Positions 1-7,657 of a DNA stretch of 10,355 nucleotides are shown piece by piece; the stretch's first letter is position 1, and every line of letters begins with the position of its first letter. The DNA is taken from positions 1 to 10,355 of the forward strand of contig JAFXRA010000108.1 of the NCBI GenBank assembly GCA_017526725.1, written 5' to 3'. This DNA comes from Candidatus Rifleibacteriota bacterium (GTDB lineage Bacteria > Riflebacteria > Ozemobacteria > Ozemobacterales > Ozemobacteraceae). The position numbers and the translations under genes were made by a program. The notes beneath the pieces were generated by a model, which saw only the letters and a program-made list of their open reading frames with translations, was not told the DNA's origin and did no database searches.

Positions 1-12
1 CTCTTCCGATCT
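1..12. other. Residual Illumina adapter end (artefact)
   Basis: The first 12 bases, CTCTTCCGATCT, match the shared 3' end of the standard Illumina read adapters. They sit exactly at the window edge. Read in the topA frame they give Leu-Phe-Arg-Ser, which is not part of TopA. TopA-like sequence (Glu-Ala-Asn-Lys-Ile...) starts at base 13. This is best treated as untrimmed adapter and excluded from the gene. A chance 12-base match at the very end is unlikely but possible. Confidence 0.9.
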
Positions 13-1674
13 GAAGCAAACAAGATTTCTGATTCCTTAAAGAAATCTAATCTTAAAGCTTCCTCAGTTACAAAAAGAGAAAAGAAACAGGCTCCGCCTC
101 CGCCATTTATTACAAGCACATTACAAGCTGAAGCAGCTCAAAAATTCGGTTTTGCTCCAAAGAGGACAATGTCTATAGCTCAAAAGCTCTACGAAGGCGT
201 TGAATTAGGCGAAGAAGGCCAAGTAGGTCTTATAACCTACATGAGAACCGACTCTGTAAGAATTTCACCAGAAGGCTTAAGAGAGCTGAATTCTTTTATT
301 GAAAAGAATTATGCAAAAGAATACAGACTTGAACAGAATCGTTACTATAAGCTAAAAAAAGGTGCTCAAGACGCCCACGAAGCAATTAGACCCACTTCTG
401 TTTTCAGAACGCCAGAAAAAATTGCCCGCTATCTGAAACCAGAACAGCTTAAGCTCTATTCTTTAATCTGGAAAAGATACACAGCCTCACAGATGGCCGA
501 TGCAATCTTTGACGTAGTAACAGTTGAAGTTGAAGCCGCCGGCAATACATTCCAGGCCTCAGGCACAACCATGAAATTTGATGGTTTCACTTCTCTTTAT
601 TCTTTCTCAAAAGAAGAAGATAACGAAAATGACTCAGACTTCGATGAAGAAGGCAAGCAGAAACTTCCAGCAATAAAAGAAGGCGAAAGTTTAAGTTTAA
701 TAGCTCCATTGCCAGAACAGCACTTTACTGCTGCTCCGCCAAGATATTCAGAAGCTTCAATTATCAAAACCCTTGAAAAAGAAGGAATAGGCCGACCCTC
801 TACCTACGCGACCATCGTAGATACTATTCAGCAGCGCAAATATGTAAAAAAGGTAGACGGTCATTTTGTTCCATCCGATGCTGCTTTTGTAGTCAGTCAT
901 ATTCTTGAAACATCTTTCTCTAATCTTATCAGCACAGGCTTTACAGCTTCAATGGAAAGCAATCTGGACCTTATCGAAGAAGGTTCTGCCGATTGGGTAA
1001 AAGTCTTAAATGACTTTTATACTCCATTCTCTGAAGACTTGAAGAAAGCTGAAGAAAAAGTAGAAAAACTTCAGATTGAATCTGATGTTGTATGCCCGGT
1101 TTGTGGCAAAAAGATGATGGTCAGAATAGGAAGAACAGGTAAATTCCTGGCTTGTTCATCTTATCCGGAATGCAAATCAACAATTAATATTCCTGACGAT
1201 ATGCTTCTTTTTGCAGAAGGAATACCCCAGCCGCCGATTAAATTGGCTGAACGACTGGCTAATGTAACCGAAGAAGAACCAGAAGTTGAACTAATCGACG
1301 AAAAATGTGAAAAATGCGGTGCTCAAATGCAGATCAGAAGCGGCAAATTTGGTAAATTTGTTGCCTGCAGCAACTACCCTGAATGTAAAAACACTCATCC
1401 CATTGTAAAAGACATTGGAGTAAAATGTCCTTCTTGTGGTGGAAAAATAGTTGAAAAGAAATCAAAACGGGGTAGATTATTCTATGGATGTAGTAATTAT
1501 CCAAAATGTACTCTTACAACTTGGAACAAACCAACTGGTGAACTCTGCCCTGAATGCAAGGCTCCATTAGTTTGGTATAATACCAAGAAACTTGGAAATT
1601 ACATAAAATGTTCAGCTAAGGGATGCAAATACAAACGTATTCCTGAAGATAACGGTGTTGGAAAAAATGGCTAA
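13..1674 (+). CDS. topA: DNA topoisomerase I, 5' truncated by the window edge
   Basis: Type IA topoisomerase that relaxes negative supercoils by cutting one strand through a 5'-phosphotyrosine. The frame is open from the window start, so the ATG at 169 is internal, not a real start. Before it lies the conserved PFITSTLQ segment (about 109-132), and after it the active-site motif ITYMRTDS with the catalytic Tyr codon at 238-240. The EAIRPT and GIGRPSTYA motifs follow. Counting from the Met at 169, four C4 zinc ribbons fill the C-terminus: Cys309/312/329/335, 380/383/400/406, 420/423/441/447 and 460/463/481/486. About 553 codons are present. Compared with usual family lengths, roughly 230-300 N-terminal residues, including the Toprim domain, are missing to the left. 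The gene overlaps trmFO, and a topA-trmFO pair is a common arrangement, for example in Bacillus. Confidence 0.97.
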   Translation, partial: EANKISDSLKKSNLKASSVTKREKKQAPPPPFITSTLQAEAAQKFGFAPKRTMSIAQKLYEGVELGEEGQVGLITYMRTDSVRISPEGLRELNSFIEKNYAKEYRLEQNRYYKLKKGAQDAHEAIRPTSVFRTPEKIARYLKPEQLKLYSLIWKRYTASQMADAIFDVVTVEVEAAGNTFQASGTTMKFDGFTSLYSFSKEEDNENDSDFDEEGKQKLPAIKEGESLSLIAPLPEQHFTAAPPRYSEASIIKTLEKEGIGRPSTYATIVDTIQQRKYVKKVDGHFVPSDAAFVVSHILETSFSNLISTGFTASMESNLDLIEEGSADWVKVLNDFYTPFSEDLKKAEEKVEKLQIESDVVCPVCGKKMMVRIGRTGKFLACSSYPECKSTINIPDDMLLFAEGIPQPPIKLAERLANVTEEEPEVELIDEKCEKCGAQMQIRSGKFGKFVACSNYPECKNTHPIVKDIGVKCPSCGGKIVEKKSKRGRLFYGCSNYPKCTLTTWNKPTGELCPECKAPLVWYNTKKLGNYIKCSAKGCKYKRIPEDNGVGKNG

Positions 1675-2995
1675 TAAAAATATAGAACCAGCTGTCACTG
1701 TTATTGGTGCCGGCTTAGCAGGAACTGAAGCAACAGCTCAACTCATAAGACGTTCAATTCCTGTAAAATTAATAGAAATGCGTCCTAAAAAAACAACAGG
1801 TGCGCATACTTCTGATCAGTTTGCAGAATTGGTCTGCAGTAATTCGGTTGGTAGCAATCTGCCAGACAGAGCCTCCGGGCTATTAAAAGAAGAACTAAGA
1901 TTCTTAAACAGCTATTTCATCGACACGGCTTACAAATACCGCGTTCCAGCAGGCAATGCATTGGCAGTAGACAGAAATGCATTTTCCAGAGAAATTACAA
2001 GATATATAAAGACTCATACTCTTGTAGAATTCAGTAATGAAGAATGTGTTGAAATTCCAAAAGATGGAATCGTCATTATAGCAACAGGACCGCTTACTTC
2101 CCCTGCCCTTCTAGAATCAATTGGAAAGCGTATCGGCAGCAAGCAGCTTGAATTTTACGATGCTGTTGCACCTATTGTTAAAGCCAGTTCCATTAATATG
2201 GAAATAGCCTTTAAATCTGACAGATATGGCGAAAGCGGCAAGGGCGACTACATCAACTGCCCGATGAACAAAGAAGAATACGAAAACTTTGTTAAAGAGC
2301 TTTTGGCAGCTGAAAGAATAGACCTTTCCGAAATGGAAAAGAACGCCAAAAAACAGTTTTTTAGCGCCTGTCAGCCAGTTGAAATAATTGCTGAATCAGG
2401 TGAAAATTCTTTACGATTTGGCCCGTTAAAACCAGTTGGTTTAACCGACCCACGCACAGGTCATAGACCTTGGGCTGCAGTTCAGCTCCGTCAGGATGAC
2501 CTTCTTGGAAGCCTCTATAATATGGTAGGTTTCCAGACCAATCTTAAGCACGGTGAACAAAAGCGTGTATTCAGCATGATTCCAGGGTTAGAAAATGCTG
2601 AATTTGTACGCTTAGGCCAGATGCACAGAAATTCTTATATTAACGCTCCTAAAGTATTGCTGCCAACTATGCAATTGAAGAAAGACCCCAACATTTTCTT
2701 TGCTGGTCAGCTAAGCGGTGTTGAAGGCTATACAGAATCTGCAATGAGCGGCTTAGTAGCTGGTTTGAACGCAGCTAGAATCATTCAGGGAAAAGAACCT
2801 CTGGTTTTCCCGCCTCAGACTATGATTGGCTGCCTGCTTAATTACATTACTTTCGAAGGACACAAAGACTTTCATCCAATGAATATTAATTTTGGAATAT
2901 TCGATAATATTGAAAATGAAAGAAGCGAAGTCCGCAAAGAAAGAATAATCAAATCAGCTCGCAAAGCTTTCAGAGAATTTATTAGTAAGATATAA
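1667..2995 (+). CDS. trmFO: Methylenetetrahydrofolate--tRNA-(uracil-5-)-methyltransferase TrmFO
   Basis: FAD enzyme that methylates U54 of the tRNA T-loop to m5U, with 5,10-methylenetetrahydrofolate as carbon donor. The predicted 442-aa product is near the usual family length. It shows the N-terminal FAD motif GAGLAG (residues 14-19), the family signature around MRPKKTTGAHT followed by FAELVCSNS (Cys57), FFSACQPVE (Cys235), FGPLKPVGLTDP, VQLRQDD, the MHRN motif and the C-terminal FAGQLSGVEGY and NFG segments. Cys57 and Cys235 correspond by position to the two cysteines studied in B. subtilis TrmFO (C53, C226). The ATG at 1667 overlaps topA by 8 nt. A GTG at 1655 would add four residues. ATG is preferred because it leaves a short lead to the FAD motif and has a GGA just upstream, although the ribosome site is weak. 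The stop codon lies inside a heptamer repeat. Confidence 0.97.
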   Translation: MANKNIEPAVTVIGAGLAGTEATAQLIRRSIPVKLIEMRPKKTTGAHTSDQFAELVCSNSVGSNLPDRASGLLKEELRFLNSYFIDTAYKYRVPAGNALAVDRNAFSREITRYIKTHTLVEFSNEECVEIPKDGIVIIATGPLTSPALLESIGKRIGSKQLEFYDAVAPIVKASSINMEIAFKSDRYGESGKGDYINCPMNKEEYENFVKELLAAERIDLSEMEKNAKKQFFSACQPVEIIAESGENSLRFGPLKPVGLTDPRTGHRPWAAVQLRQDDLLGSLYNMVGFQTNLKHGEQKRVFSMIPGLENAEFVRLGQMHRNSYINAPKVLLPTMQLKKDPNIFFAGQLSGVEGYTESAMSGLVAGLNAARIIQGKEPLVFPPQTMIGCLLNYITFEGHKDFHPMNINFGIFDNIENERSEVRKERIIKSARKAFREFISKI

Positions 2996-3076
2996 GATTC
3001 AAGATACAAGACGCAAGATTTAAGTTACAAGTTACAAGATATAAGATATAAGACCATAACTTGAGATATAAGATAT
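2991..3076. repeat. Degenerate heptanucleotide tandem repeat, copy A
   Basis: From 2991 to 3053 the sequence divides into nine consecutive 7-base units: TATAAGA, TTCAAGA, TACAAGA, CGCAAGA, TTTAAGT, TACAAGT, TACAAGA, TATAAGA, TATAAGA. The consensus is TAYAAGA. AGTAAGA at 2984-2990 looks like a further unit inside trmFO. The phase then breaks at 3054-3066 and TATAAGA returns at 3067-3073. The trmFO stop (2993-2995) is in the first unit. The last 32 bases (3045-3076) recur at 8818-8849. Short heptamer tandem repeats between genes are known from cyanobacteria (STRR sequences), but no relationship is claimed. Confidence 0.8.
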
Positions 3077-3103
3077 TATATTGTTAGAATTATCCTACTA
3101 AAG

Positions 3104-3121
3104 CTCTCCCTTGAGGGAGAG
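3104..3121. repeat. Perfect 7-bp hairpin with TTGA loop, solo copy of the intergenic hairpin family
   Basis: CTCTCCC (3104-3110), loop TTGA (3111-3114) and GGGAGAG (3115-3121) form a perfect stem. With the preceding AAAG (3100-3103) it matches the start of each arm of the larger element at 8970-9138, with paired substitutions. The second hairpin and the GGTGACC end found in those arms are absent here, so it looks like a truncated copy. It lies between the convergent trmFO and DUF2325 genes and could help end transcription from either side, but neither strand has a convincing U-tract next to it. Confidence 0.7.
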
Positions 3122-3148
3122 AATTAAAGAGAGATTTTTGAAAGCTAC

Positions 3149-5002
3149 TTATTTAAAAGTCTGCTTTACTATCTCTAAAACGCTGGTAATGCCACGGCGG
3201 GTTGAATAAGCCACTGGAATAGAATGTTTTTCGGCATAAGCATTGAGTTCTCGCAAAAGTGCGTGAGAAACCTGCTTTGTTACTATTATCATCAAATCTG
3301 GTTTGCCAAAACCTAGGCTAATTTCGCTAAGCAGACTGAACCCACTGAACCACTTAGCTTCAAGACCAGCACGGTTAAGAGCTTTTTCATATTCCAAGCC
3401 AACTCTGTCGCCGCCAAAAACAATAACCTTCTGACCGTCATATTTAACATTATCTTCTGTTTTTTCAGCTTTTTCAGATGATTTCTTAGTAGATTTCTGC
3501 TCGTTCTTATTTAATTTCGCAGTATCAGGCAGAATATCTATCTTGTATATTCCAGCATTTCTGTCTTCTAATTCAGGTAAAAAAACTCCTCTAGCCGGTC
3601 TGCCCGCCCATTTTTCCGTAACATTCAAAAACACAGGTATCTGCTCTTCTTCACATTTTAAAAAGCCATTCCCATCTTCTAATCCTATAAAACCAAACAC
3701 TTCTCTTCTGTCTTCACTTTCAAGAGTAGAAAATGAAACAAGTTTTTCACCATCAAAAGAAGCAATCATATATTCTTCTGGAACAGCCTTATTTGCAGGT
3801 ATATCACCTAAATCCAGATAATAAACCTGACCTGTTATAGAAACAAAAAGCCAGCACTTCTTACCTGCTTTTTCACCATAATCTTTGCTGTATCTTGCCT
3901 TAGAAACAAGCTGCCCAACTACAGTTCTTGTTTTTATATTTTCTTTTACAGAATATTCAGCCAATCTCTGTTTCAAATTCTTTATAGTCTGGCTCTGGTC
4001 GTTGGCATTTTCCATTTTTAGATTCAATTCGAGATTTTCTGATTTTATGCGATTCAAACTTGCTTCTCTGTTACTCAAAGCTTTTTTCAATTCTTTGTTT
4101 TCTTTTAAAGCTTCATCAAGCTTGAATCTCAAATCTCCTATTTCAGAATCAGAAAGAGTTTCAGCAGGTTTTGAAGCCAGTTCAGCCTTAGCAAAAGCTA
4201 ACTGAGAAGTTAAACTAGAATTAAGGTCTTTTTCCTTAGCCAGTTCTGATGAAAGCTTCTTTGTTTCATTAACTTCTTTCTCAAGCTTGGTAGAGTAATT
4301 ATTAAGCTCTGTCTTACGCTTGCTCTGTTCACTTCTCAATTCTTTATTTTCTGTTTTTAACTGCTTATTAACGTCTTCTAAAATCTCTAAAGCTGCTTTA
4401 ATCTTCTGCAGTTCTTCATAGACAACTGCATTGAAATTGCCATCGTAAGCACCATTATTAGTATCTGGGGCAGAAATCATATCTTTAGAATGAAGTGCCG
4501 CTTCTACTTCAGCATTTGAAAGAGCTGCTTTTGCCATTTCTTCAGCTTTTCTTAATTCTTCTTTGGCCTTAGCTTCTTTATCCGCTTCATCAAGTATTTC
4601 TTTATAAAGGCTACCAGCCCCTTCTCTAGGCTCTATCATAGAAAGAATCCTGATTTTATCAATATTACCGAATTCGCCTTTTTTCAATCTTTCAATAGCT
4701 TCTGCATTTCCGGGAATTTTGAAAAACTCCATGGAGTCAGGATTTTTATCAACCCAAGTCAGAAGAATAATTCTTCTCAAAGCTTTATTATTGGCAGAAT
4801 AATTTAAAACTTCCTTTATAAGACCGCTTTTGTCTGCTATTACACCGTTATGCATGAAACGGGCACAACGGGATCTTAAAGTAGTATTAGGTCTTACCCA
4901 TGACAAAATTTCCTGGTTAGCTGTATCAAAACAGATAAGCTTCAACAGTTCACGATTATCAATAAGTTTTTCGTAAATTTTGTTCCAATACTCATCTGCC
5001 AT
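3149..5002 (-). CDS. Coiled-coil protein with C-terminal DUF2325-like domain, translationally coupled to mutS
   Basis: The function is unknown. The 617-aa product has no signal peptide or membrane segment, so it is probably cytoplasmic. Visible parts are an alpha-helical N-terminal region (about 1-170, ending in an Ala/Glu/Lys-rich helix), a long coiled coil (about 193-355, rich in Leu, Lys and Glu), a beta-rich segment (about 358-490, including KKCWLFVSITGQVYYLDL), a charged Lys/Ser/Glu linker (about 495-519), and a Rossmann-like C-terminal domain (520-617). That last domain resembles DUF2325: VIVFGGD near 526-532, a predicted strand PDLMIIVT followed by QVSH (His580), then IPVAYSTRRG (596-604). 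The start ATG overlaps the mutS stop by 11 nt and has an AAGGAG site 7 nt upstream, which argues for co-expression with mutS. In many bacteria mutL sits near mutS, and this protein has no MutL ATPase or endonuclease motif. It could be a DNA- or repair-associated scaffold, which is inference only. Confidence 0.85.
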   Translation of the reverse strand: MADEYWNKIYEKLIDNRELLKLICFDTANQEILSWVRPNTTLRSRCARFMHNGVIADKSGLIKEVLNYSANNKALRRIILLTWVDKNPDSMEFFKIPGNAEAIERLKKGEFGNIDKIRILSMIEPREGAGSLYKEILDEADKEAKAKEELRKAEEMAKAALSNAEVEAALHSKDMISAPDTNNGAYDGNFNAVVYEELQKIKAALEILEDVNKQLKTENKELRSEQSKRKTELNNYSTKLEKEVNETKKLSSELAKEKDLNSSLTSQLAFAKAELASKPAETLSDSEIGDLRFKLDEALKENKELKKALSNREASLNRIKSENLELNLKMENANDQSQTIKNLKQRLAEYSVKENIKTRTVVGQLVSKARYSKDYGEKAGKKCWLFVSITGQVYYLDLGDIPANKAVPEEYMIASFDGEKLVSFSTLESEDRREVFGFIGLEDGNGFLKCEEEQIPVFLNVTEKWAGRPARGVFLPELEDRNAGIYKIDILPDTAKLNKNEQKSTKKSSEKAEKTEDNVKYDGQKVIVFGGDRVGLEYEKALNRAGLEAKWFSGFSLLSEISLGFGKPDLMIIVTKQVSHALLRELNAYAEKHSIPVAYSTRRGITSVLEIVKQTFK

Positions 5003-7643
5003 GAGTCAGCTCCTTGAGGTGGGCAAGAATGTTCATCGCTTCTAACGGAGTGATATTGTACAAATCAATATTTTTTACTGCATCAGCTAATTCATCATTA
5101 GGGAAAAAGAGACTGAGCTGAACAGGCTTTTCTTCTTTTTTACCCTGCTTCAAATCTGCTGCTTTTTTAACAGGCATTGTAACTCTGTTTACTTCATCAT
5201 TTTCAGTCTTTTCTAATTCAAAGAGAATTTCTTTAGCGCGATCTAGAACTTCCGAAGGAAGCCCTGCAAGACGGGCTACTTCAATACCATATGACTTGCT
5301 GGCTGGACCTTCATTTATTTCATGCAGGAAAACCATGTTTCCAGTCTTTTCATCATGCTTTACGCCAACATTAAGATTGAATATTCCTTCATGAATTGAA
5401 TCTAAGTCGGTAAGTTCATGATAATGTGTTGCAAAAAGGGTTCTAGCCCCTATCTTCATATTGATATATTCTAATATAGACCAGGCCAGAGAAAGACCGT
5501 CAAAAGTAGATGTGCCTCTGCCTATTTCGTCTACTATCAGCAAACTCTTCTTGGTTGCATTTTTCAGAATGGCTGATGTTTCCATCATTTCTACCATAAA
5601 GGTTGACTGACCTCTAAGAAGGTTATCTGAAGCCCCTACTCTAGTGAAAATTCTGTCAACAACCCCTATTTCTGCACTTTCAGCAGGAACATAGGAGCCT
5701 ATTTGAGCCATTAATACTATTAATGCTGTCTGGCGCAGATAAGTAGACTTACCAGCCATATTAGGCCCCGTAATAATTGCCTGAATACGCTTGTCATTAA
5801 GTGTTAAATCATTCGGATGAAATTCACCGCTGCTTAAAAACTTTTCTACAACCGGGTGACGCCCAGCTTTTATATTAATTTCGTTTTTATCAGTTATAGT
5901 AGGTCGGCAAAAATCTGTATCAGAAGCCAATTGAGCAAGAGAAGAAATAACGTCAATTTCAGCTATTGCCGAAGCATTTTCTTTTATCTGATTAGAAAAC
6001 TCGATTACTTTTGCTACAAGGCTTTCAAAAATATCTTTTTCTATAGCCAGTATTTTTTCGTTTGCAGTAAAAACTTTATTTTCATAGTCTTTTAATTCAG
6101 CAGTAATGTATCTTTCGTAGCCTGTAAGAGTTTGCTTTCTTATATAGCGTTCTGGAACTAAATTTGTCTGACCTTTTGAGACTTCAATATAATAACCAAA
6201 TACAGTGTTTTTACCTACTTTTAAAGTTTTGATGCCCGTAGCCTGTTTTTCTTTTTCTTCAAACTCCTGCATCCAAGTTTTGCCATCTCTTAAAATAGAT
6301 CTTAAGCCATCTAATTCTTCATTTATTCCGGTTTTTATAACTCCGCCGTCTGAAACTGCCGGTGGAAGATCATCATTTAAGTTTGCAGTCAATAAACTGG
6401 TTAGTTCATCTATTGGCTTAAGAGTCGAAGCCAACTGAGTCTGACCTGAATTTTCCAGAATGCTCTTTAATTCAGGAACTCTCAACAATCCATTATTCAA
6501 GCCCTGCAAATCTCGTGGATTTCTGCTTCCCAAAGATACTTTGCCCAAAATGCGTTCTAAATCAGAGATTCCTTTTAATGTGTCTCTGATTTCTGCAAGC
6601 AACAAAGCATCTTTTATGAAGAAATCAACTTTTTGCAAACGTTCTTCAATAGCATTTTTATCTGTTAGTGGTTTGAGAAGCCACTTTTTAAACATTCTAG
6701 CGCCCATGCTGGTTTTGGTTTTATTTAAAACGTCAAACAGCGTTCCGCCAATATTGTTATTTTTGCTGTTGGGAAGAAGCTCAAGATTATTTAAAGTAGC
6801 TTCATCAAGCACCATGCCATCGCCAAGCTTGTATTCTTTAGGAAGACTCAAATGACTTAAAGAGCATCTTTGAGTGTCAAAAAGATGGTCTGCGAGTATT
6901 CCCAAAGTTCTAACAGCCAAAGCAGGCATAGAAATGAATCTGGCTTTATGCTCATTAGGATAAAGGCTTGCAACCATATCTACAGCTTCTTTTTCGTTAA
7001 TCTTCATTGGATTAACTTCAGCGTTAATATGCTTCCAAGGCGGAATTTCAGTATCATCCAGAGAATCATTCAAAACCAGTATTTCTCTAGGCATTAATCT
7101 GGTAAATTCTTCGGCAACAAGCCCGTATTCTGCAGCATCACCTGTTGTCATAATAACTTCGCCAGTGCTTATATCTGCCGAAACAATGCAGAATCTGTCA
7201 GCATTTTTCCCAAAAGCTGTTAAATAGTTATTGGTTGAACCTTCAAGCATATTTGGGTCTGAAAGAGTGCCTGGAGTTATGATTCTAACAATATCACGCT
7301 TTACAAGGCCCTTTGCTTTTTTGGGGTCTTCAAGCTGTTCGCAAATAGCTACAGTATAATTCTTCTGGACAAGTTTCTTTAAGTAGCCATCAATGGCATG
7401 ATAAGGAACACCGGCCAAGGGAATAGGATTGTCACCATTTTTTCCTCTGGCTGTAAGTGTAATTTGAAGTTCTTTAGCAACTAGAACGGCATCGTCAAAG
7501 AAAGTTTCATAAAAGTCACCACAGCGGAAAAGCAGAATAGCATTTGGGTTTTCTGCTTTTAGGCGTTGATGCTGCTGCATTAACGGGGTTAAGCCAGCAT
7601 CGGAGTTTTTAACTTCCTTGGTTGTATTTGTATCAGATGCCAC
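4992..7643 (-). CDS. mutS: DNA mismatch repair protein MutS
   Basis: Mismatch-recognition ATPase that starts post-replicative repair. At 883 aa it is a normal full-length MutS. Domain I opens with TPLMQQHQRLK, then GDFYETF, where Phe44 and Glu46 are the Phe-X-Glu mismatch-reading residues. The connector, lever and clamp regions follow. The ATPase has Walker A GPNMAGKST (626-634), the segment GQSTFMVEM, Walker B LLIVDEIGRGTS (Asp705, Glu706) and FATHYHEL. Near the C-terminus QLSLF (842-846) matches the beta-clamp binding motif, and the last helix (NITPLEAMNILAHLKEL) resembles the MutS tetramerisation tail. The start is GTG (7643-7641), chosen because AAGAGG lies 8 nt upstream and the conserved N-terminus follows shortly. 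It begins 12 nt after the ruvB stop, so both are probably one transcript. No mutL lies in the window. Confidence 0.98.
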   Translation of the reverse strand: MASDTNTTKEVKNSDAGLTPLMQQHQRLKAENPNAILLFRCGDFYETFFDDAVLVAKELQITLTARGKNGDNPIPLAGVPYHAIDGYLKKLVQKNYTVAICEQLEDPKKAKGLVKRDIVRIITPGTLSDPNMLEGSTNNYLTAFGKNADRFCIVSADISTGEVIMTTGDAAEYGLVAEEFTRLMPREILVLNDSLDDTEIPPWKHINAEVNPMKINEKEAVDMVASLYPNEHKARFISMPALAVRTLGILADHLFDTQRCSLSHLSLPKEYKLGDGMVLDEATLNNLELLPNSKNNNIGGTLFDVLNKTKTSMGARMFKKWLLKPLTDKNAIEERLQKVDFFIKDALLLAEIRDTLKGISDLERILGKVSLGSRNPRDLQGLNNGLLRVPELKSILENSGQTQLASTLKPIDELTSLLTANLNDDLPPAVSDGGVIKTGINEELDGLRSILRDGKTWMQEFEEKEKQATGIKTLKVGKNTVFGYYIEVSKGQTNLVPERYIRKQTLTGYERYITAELKDYENKVFTANEKILAIEKDIFESLVAKVIEFSNQIKENASAIAEIDVISSLAQLASDTDFCRPTITDKNEINIKAGRHPVVEKFLSSGEFHPNDLTLNDKRIQAIITGPNMAGKSTYLRQTALIVLMAQIGSYVPAESAEIGVVDRIFTRVGASDNLLRGQSTFMVEMMETSAILKNATKKSLLIVDEIGRGTSTFDGLSLAWSILEYINMKIGARTLFATHYHELTDLDSIHEGIFNLNVGVKHDEKTGNMVFLHEINEGPASKSYGIEVARLAGLPSEVLDRAKEILFELEKTENDEVNRVTMPVKKAADLKQGKKEEKPVQLSLFFPNDELADAVKNIDLYNITPLEAMNILAHLKELTHGR
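5010..5015 (-). promoter_or_regulatory. Shine-Dalgarno site of the coiled-coil/DUF2325 gene
   Basis: On the minus strand AAGGAG lies 7 nt before the ATG at 5002-5000. It is embedded in the last codons of mutS. The strong site fixes the start and, with the 11-nt gene overlap, suggests translational coupling to mutS. Confidence 0.8.
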
Positions 7644-7651
7644 TTTTATTG

Positions 7652-7657
7652 CCTCTT
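7652..7657 (-). promoter_or_regulatory. Shine-Dalgarno site deciding the GTG start of mutS
   Basis: AAGAGG on the minus strand overlaps the ruvB stop codon (7658-7656) and lies 8 nt before the GTG at 7643-7641. It supports the non-ATG start and coupling of mutS translation to ruvB. Confidence 0.7.

Noticed and set aside
3543..4205. Two open frames on the + strand (3543-3821 and 3885-4205) opposite the coiled-coil gene
   Set aside because: They lie antisense within a well supported gene, and their composition is what the complement of that gene produces.
5856..7097. Several + strand open frames opposite mutS
   Set aside because: Antisense shadows of a conserved gene, with no ribosome sites or domains of their own.
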